DNA of 7,711 nt from Abditibacteriota bacterium (GTDB lineage Bacteria > Armatimonadota > UBA5829). The DNA is taken from positions 1 through 7,711 of the forward strand of contig JAGDDM010000134.1 of assembly GCA_017958015.1 (NCBI GenBank), in the 5' to 3' direction. Below the pieces are notes generated by a model that saw only the letters and a list, made by a program, of their open reading frames with translations, searched no databases and was not told the origin of the DNA. Of this stretch, positions 3,945-7,711 are shown in pieces (position 1 is the first letter of the stretch; the number at the start of each line of letters is the position of its first letter). Position numbers and translations under genes: made by a program.

Positions 3945-6158
3945 ATGGCAATTAACACGATGGAATTTACCGTCGGGTCGAAGACCTACACCTTCAAGCA
4001 GGGTGTTGTGGCGAATCAGGCAAACGGCGCCGTGCTGGTTCAGTGCGGAGAGTCCATAGTCCTCGTCACCGCCTGCATGGGCGAAAAGCCCAAAGAGGGC
4101 GTTGACTTCTTCCCCCTCACTTGCGACTACGAAGAGAGAAAGTACGCCGTGGGCAAAATCCCCGGCGGATTCGTAAAGCGCGGAGGCAGACCCTCCGAGA
4201 AAGCTATTCTCACTTCCAGAGTTATCGACAGACCCGTCCGCCCGCTCTTCCCCGCGGGTATGCGCAACGACGTTCAGGTCGTGGCCATGCCCCTGTCCAT
4301 GGAAGAGGATAACCCCGCCGACATGCTGGCGGTTCTGGGCGCTTCCTGCGCTCTCACAATCTCCGACATTCCTTGGCACGGCCCCCTGGGCTGCGTCAGA
4401 GTGTGCAGAGTCGACGGCGAGTTTGTGGTGAACCCCTCCCTGGAACAGCAGAAGAACACGGACCTCAACCTCACCTTGGCCGCCACCGACGGCAGAGTTC
4501 TGGAGATTGAGTTCGAGGGCAGCGAGATTTCCGAGGACGTCCTCAACGACGCCATCGAGGTTGCCCACGCCGCCATCGACGAGGAAGTGGCCGCCATCAG
4601 AAAGTTCGCCGAGATGTACGGCAAGCCCAAAGCGGACGTTCCCCTGGTCACCATGGACCCCGAGCTCTACGCCGAAATCGACGAGAAGATAAGCGGCAGA
4701 CTGGCTCAGGCTATCCGCGAGCCCGACAAGAGCGAGAAGGAAAGCGCTATTTTTCAGCTTAAAGACGCTCTGGCCGAGGAACTGGCGGAAGAATATCCCG
4801 AGCGCGCCGAGGAGCTTCCGGAGATTCTGGACAAGCTCATCAAGAAGCAGGTCCGCAAGATGATTATCACCGAGGGCGCCCGCCCGGACGGCAGAGCCCT
4901 CGATCAGATCCGCCCCCTGAACGCTCAGGTGGGTTGGCTTCCGAGAGTACACGGCAGCTCCCTCTTCTCCAGAGGTCAGACTCAGGTCATGACCGCCCTC
5001 ACTCTGGGCTCCCTCGACGACGCCCAGATAGTGGACAACCTGGAAGAGGACACCGAAAAGTACTTCATGCACTACTACAACTTCCCGCCCTACAGCGTGG
5101 GTGAAGCGAGACCCATCCGCAGCGCCGGCAGACGTGAAATCGGCCACGGCGCTCTTGCGGAGAAGGCTCTCCGCCCGGTTATGCCCACCAAGGACGAGTT
5201 CCCCTACACCGTGCTGGCCACCTCCGAGGTTATGGAATCCAACGGTTCCACCTCCATGGCTTCCACCTGCGGTCTGACTCTGGCTCTCATGGACGCCGGC
5301 GTCAAGATTTCCGCTCCCGTGGCGGGCATCTCCATCGGCCTTGTTTCCGACGAGACCACCAAGGTTCTCCTGACGGACATCCAGGCTCTTGAGGACTTCA
5401 CCGGCGACATGGACTTCAAGGTCACCGGCACCCGCAAGGGCGTCACCGCCATTCAGGTTGACACCAAGCTTGAAGGTCTGGACAGAGACGTGGTGAAGGG
5501 CGCTCTGGAGATGGCCAAGGTAGCCAGATACCGCATTCTGGACCTCTTCGACGAGGTTCTCCCCGGCGGTCCCAGAGAAGAGCTCAGCAAGTACGCTCCC
5601 AGAGTTTACACCGTCAAGATTGATCCCGACAAGATCGGCGCCCTCATCGGACCCGGCGGAAAGGTCATCAAGAAGATTGAGGCCGACACCGGAGCCAACC
5701 TCACCATCGAGCAGGACGGCACCGTCTACATCACTTCCACCGACGCCGCCGGCGGAGACGCCGCCCGCAAGTTTGTGGAAGACCTCACCAGAGAAGTTGA
5801 GCTGGGCGAGGTGTTCGAGGGCAAGGTCACCAGAACCGAAGCTTTCGGCGCTTTCGTTGAGCTTCTTCCCGGTAAGGAAGGCCTTGTGCACATCTCCCAG
5901 ATGGCCAAGGAACGGGTTGCCAAGACCGAGGACGTCGCCAACGTGGGCGATATCGTTAAGGTCAAGGTCATCGAACTCGGCGACGACGGCAAGATTCGTC
6001 TCACCATGAGAGGATTCGCCCCCGACGATTTGGACTACGTTCCGCCCACCGGACAGACCTCCGGCGGCGGCCGCGGCGGCAGAGACAGAGGCCGCGACAG
6101 AAGCCGCAAGCCTGCCGACGGCGAAGCGCCCAAAGTCAAGTTCAGACCCAAACGCTGA
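3945..6158 (+). CDS. pnp: Polynucleotide phosphorylase (polyribonucleotide nucleotidyltransferase)
   Basis: This 737-residue PNPase is the trimeric 3'-5' exoribonuclease that releases nucleoside diphosphates from RNA using phosphate and can also add tails. Domains in order are: first RNase PH-like (about 10-140), helical linker (about 145-235), second RNase PH-like (about 310-540, with FFSRGQTQ-like SSLFSRGQTQV and SNGSTSMASTCG), KH (about 555-615, GPGG at 569-572) and S1 (about 621-690). Asp484, Asp490 and Lys492 in DFTGDMDFK correspond by alignment to the catalytic Asp486, Asp492 and Lys494 of the E. coli enzyme. The tail after about 705 is rich in Gly, Arg and Asp (GGGRGGRDRGRDRSRKP), probably disordered and RNA-binding. 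The ATG at 3945 follows AGAGGT 9 bp after rpsO, so the two are cotranscribed. All key residues appear intact. A terminator follows. Confidence 0.98.
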   Translation: MAINTMEFTVGSKTYTFKQGVVANQANGAVLVQCGESIVLVTACMGEKPKEGVDFFPLTCDYEERKYAVGKIPGGFVKRGGRPSEKAILTSRVIDRPVRPLFPAGMRNDVQVVAMPLSMEEDNPADMLAVLGASCALTISDIPWHGPLGCVRVCRVDGEFVVNPSLEQQKNTDLNLTLAATDGRVLEIEFEGSEISEDVLNDAIEVAHAAIDEEVAAIRKFAEMYGKPKADVPLVTMDPELYAEIDEKISGRLAQAIREPDKSEKESAIFQLKDALAEELAEEYPERAEELPEILDKLIKKQVRKMIITEGARPDGRALDQIRPLNAQVGWLPRVHGSSLFSRGQTQVMTALTLGSLDDAQIVDNLEEDTEKYFMHYYNFPPYSVGEARPIRSAGRREIGHGALAEKALRPVMPTKDEFPYTVLATSEVMESNGSTSMASTCGLTLALMDAGVKISAPVAGISIGLVSDETTKVLLTDIQALEDFTGDMDFKVTGTRKGVTAIQVDTKLEGLDRDVVKGALEMAKVARYRILDLFDEVLPGGPREELSKYAPRVYTVKIDPDKIGALIGPGGKVIKKIEADTGANLTIEQDGTVYITSTDAAGGDAARKFVEDLTREVELGEVFEGKVTRTEAFGAFVELLPGKEGLVHISQMAKERVAKTEDVANVGDIVKVKVIELGDDGKIRLTMRGFAPDDLDYVPPTGQTSGGGRGGRDRGRDRSRKPADGEAPKVKFRPKR

Positions 6159-6176
6159 TATAAAACCGTAATATTA

Positions 6177-6209
6177 CCGTCCGTTCCACATGGCGCGGAC
6201 GGATTTTTT
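6177..6209 (+). terminator. Intrinsic terminator after pnp
   Basis: CCGTCCG (6177-6183) and CGGACGG (6196-6202) form a perfect 7-bp stem around a 12-base loop, followed by A and six T. A 10-bp palindrome, GTAATATTAC (6168-6177), abuts it and is of unknown meaning. Confidence 0.85.
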
Positions 6210-6229
6210 GTTAAGAAAAGGAACGGAAA

Positions 6230-6873
6230 ATGAGAAAGTTTATCCTGATTTCACTTCTCGCTCTCGCGGCCGCCGGCGCCGCCTTGCCGACTTCGACATG
6301 GACCGGAAGGGCATCACCCCTTGGAGAGAGGACATGGAAAACGGCGGCGACATGGGTTTCAGCGCCGAGATTTTGGCAAACAACGTGAACGACGGCAACG
6401 TGGGCGACTTCATCAGCGGCGGTTTTATCTGCGGCAACTGGCTTGTCAACGCCAACGACATCATTTCCGTCAGCCTTTCCGGTCTGGAGGATTTGAACTG
6501 GTCCCGTTGGGATGAGGGCAAAGACACCGTGAGCGTGGGTTTCTGGAAAGACAACACCCCCATGTCTTTCCGCGTCAACGACCTTGCGAGCGCGGATGAG
6601 TTTTTCGCGAAGGGCGCGACTTTAAGCGGGGCGGAGCTTATGGCCCTCACCGGTCTTTCCGAGGGCGACGAAGTTAACGGCCTGGTCTTTTCCTTTCACA
6701 GCGGATTCAACACGGAGGACCCCACGGGCACTCCCTACACCTTCGGCTTCTCCCTTAACGATCCCGATACCGTTCCTCGGCCCGAATCCGAGGTTCCGGA
6801 ACCGGCGGCTTACGCCTACGGGGCCATGGGTCTCGTTTCCCTGCTCGGTCTCAAGAGACGGATTAAGAAGTAA
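6230..6873 (+). CDS. Secreted PEP-CTERM sorting-domain protein, apparently frameshifted
   Basis: This is a small exported protein of unknown function. The ATG at 6230 follows AAAAGGAAC and opens a clear signal peptide, MRKFILISLLALAAAGAA. That frame stops soon after 6330. The rest of the protein continues in another frame from about 6286 (ADFDMDRKGITPW) to the stop at 6873. One missing T at 6284-6285 would restore AAFA|DFDMD, an ideal signal peptidase site, and a 214-residue protein. The mature part is acidic, with no recognised domain. It ends in VPEPAAYAYGAMG, a hydrophobic stretch and the basic tail LKRRIKK: a PEP-CTERM signal recognised by an exosortase in bacteria with outer membranes. 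It could be a sequencing error, a recent pseudogene or, less likely, recoding. An open start at ATG 6190 in the second frame lies in the pnp terminator and is implausible. A weak extended -10 (TGATATAAA, 6156-6164) might drive it. Confidence 0.75.
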
Positions 6874-6907
6874 TTCCCGCGTTCAAACGCCGATAAACAG
6901 GCAAATC

Positions 6908-6939
6908 ATCGGACTCCCGAAAGGGGGTCCGATTTTCTT
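6908..6939 (+). terminator. Intrinsic terminator after the PEP-CTERM gene
   Basis: ATCGGACTCCC (6908-6918) pairs with GGGGGTCCGAT (6923-6933) around a GAAA tetraloop in an 11-bp stem with one T-G pair. TTTCTT follows. The end of its T-rich tail overlaps the -35 box of the next promoter. Confidence 0.9.
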
Positions 6940-6966
6940 GACTCTGTTTTCCCTTTTTGATATACT
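6938..6966 (+). promoter_or_regulatory. Promoter of the repeat-containing secreted protein
   Basis: TTGACT (6938-6943) and TATACT (6961-6966) are spaced by 17 bp, with an extended -10 TG at 6958-6959. Transcription should begin near 6973. The leader of about 64 nt contains a small CGCTT/AAGCG hairpin just before the GAGGAAAGGA ribosome binding site. Confidence 0.85.
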
Positions 6967-7036
6967 TTATATATCTTCGTAAAGAGTCGCGGGGATAAAA
7001 TTCGTTCGCTTACGAAAGCGAGGAAAGGACAAATAT

Positions 7037-7711
7037 ATGATTAAACGTATGGGATTGATTTTGGCGGCAATGATGTGCCTGTTCGTTTTGGCGGGCGCGT
7101 CCTTTGCTTCCGTCATTTCCGGCAAGTTGTTGTACGGTTACGACAACTCGGCTATGGATGGCTGTAGCTTCAAAATCGGCGGCGTGTCGATTACCGCCGG
7201 TTATGCGGGCGAGTTTTCCGCGGAAATCGCGAACGGCACATATGATGTGACCTCCGTCGACCCGGGCTACACAATCGAGCCCAGCACCGTCACAATCTCC
7301 GGCAACACGACACAGAACTTCACGATGAGTGTCGTGAGCACCTCCATGATGGGCAGGGTTTACGGCCCGGACGGCAATCCGGCGAGAAACTTCCCCTTCA
7401 AAATCGCCGGTTTAGCCATGGAAAGCGACAGCTACGGCAACTACTTCAGATATATCGCCAACGGTGTTTACGAAATTACCGTTGACGACCCGAACTTCGA
7501 GATAAGCCCCAACCTCGTCACCGTCTCCGGCAACATAACTCAGGACTTCAATCTGAGCGTCCGTCCCTCAAGCGTCTCCGGCACCCTTATCGGCAGCGAC
7601 GGCAACCCGGTGAACGGGTCCTTCACATTCAAGATAGGCGACACCGTGGTTGACTCCTACAACGGTTCTTTCTACGTGAACGTGCCTAACGGCACCTATG
7701 AGGTGACAACC
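7037..7711 (+). CDS. Secreted protein with 76-residue carboxypeptidase-regulatory-like repeats (partial)
   Basis: The 225 codons visible are open to the right edge, so the C-terminus is missing. The start is the ATG at 7037, after GAGGAAAGGA. Residues 1-24 are a signal peptide, MIKRMGLILAAMMCLFVLAG then ASFA, cut before Ser25. Three tandem repeats follow at about 26-103, 104-179 and from 180. The landmark ANGTYDVT / ANGVYEIT / PNGTYEVT recurs at residues 65, 141 and 217, an exact 76-residue period. Each repeat has the order xSGxLxGxDGNPxxxFxFKIxG, a glycine-rich turn, PNGTYxVT and a closing VTxSGNxTQxFxLSV strand. This fits prealbumin-like/carboxypeptidase regulatory beta-sandwich domains, usually part of surface or periplasmic proteins. 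The missing C-terminus would show how it is anchored. Its own strong promoter suggests separate, possibly high expression. The function is unknown. Confidence 0.85.
   Translation, partial: MIKRMGLILAAMMCLFVLAGASFASVISGKLLYGYDNSAMDGCSFKIGGVSITAGYAGEFSAEIANGTYDVTSVDPGYTIEPSTVTISGNTTQNFTMSVVSTSMMGRVYGPDGNPARNFPFKIAGLAMESDSYGNYFRYIANGVYEITVDDPNFEISPNLVTVSGNITQDFNLSVRPSSVSGTLIGSDGNPVNGSFTFKIGDTVVDSYNGSFYVNVPNGTYEVTT

Noticed and set aside
3540..5891. A 783-codon open frame on the - strand opposite rpsO and pnp
   Set aside because: It is the antisense shadow of two universally conserved genes and has a low-complexity Gly/His/Val-rich translation.
6190..6297. ATG at 6190 as the start of the PEP-CTERM protein
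   Set aside because: It lies in the loop of the pnp terminator, has no ribosome binding site, and encodes an arginine-rich stretch that is the wrong-frame reading of the signal peptide.

Overview
The window reads as an ordinary bacterial chromosome segment whose genes all lie on the + strand, preceded by an unusual non-coding repeat tract. The organism looks like an anaerobe: it carries a ferredoxin-like iron-sulfur protein and a rubredoxin side by side. Promoters and ribosome binding sites are of the sigma-A and AGGAGG type. A C-terminal PEP-CTERM tail suggests a diderm (outer-membrane) envelope, since that sorting system is known mainly from such bacteria. A Gram-negative-type relative of the Firmicutes (Negativicutes) or a Synergistota member would fit, but nothing here settles the phylum.

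Layout. Positions 1-485 hold no protein gene. They contain two complete 202-bp direct repeats and a shortened third copy, separated and closed by near-identical intrinsic terminators. Each full unit contains a segment resembling the 3' end of 16S rRNA, including the anti-Shine-Dalgarno core, followed by a hairpin. The two copies differ in that hairpin mostly by compensatory changes, so it looks like a conserved RNA structure. Positions 486-671 are AT-rich and carry the promoter of the first gene. Positions 672-2546 encode a 624-residue protein combining an RNA polymerase alpha-CTD-like domain with a sigma-70 region 4 helix-turn-helix, closed by a terminator. Positions 2597-3480 carry the iron-sulfur protein and the rubredoxin (the latter only 53 residues), followed by a terminator.

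A strong promoter at 3531-3559 and a structured leader precede rpsO (ribosomal protein S15) and pnp (polynucleotide phosphorylase), a widely conserved pair joining translation and RNA turnover. A terminator follows pnp. Next comes a small secreted PEP-CTERM protein whose signal peptide and mature part lie in different frames, apparently from loss of one base near 6284. A terminator and a textbook promoter lead into a secreted protein built of 76-residue beta-rich repeats, which runs off the right edge.

The most unusual material is the 1-485 repeat tract and the alpha-CTD/sigma-4 protein next to it. The two may be unrelated neighbours.
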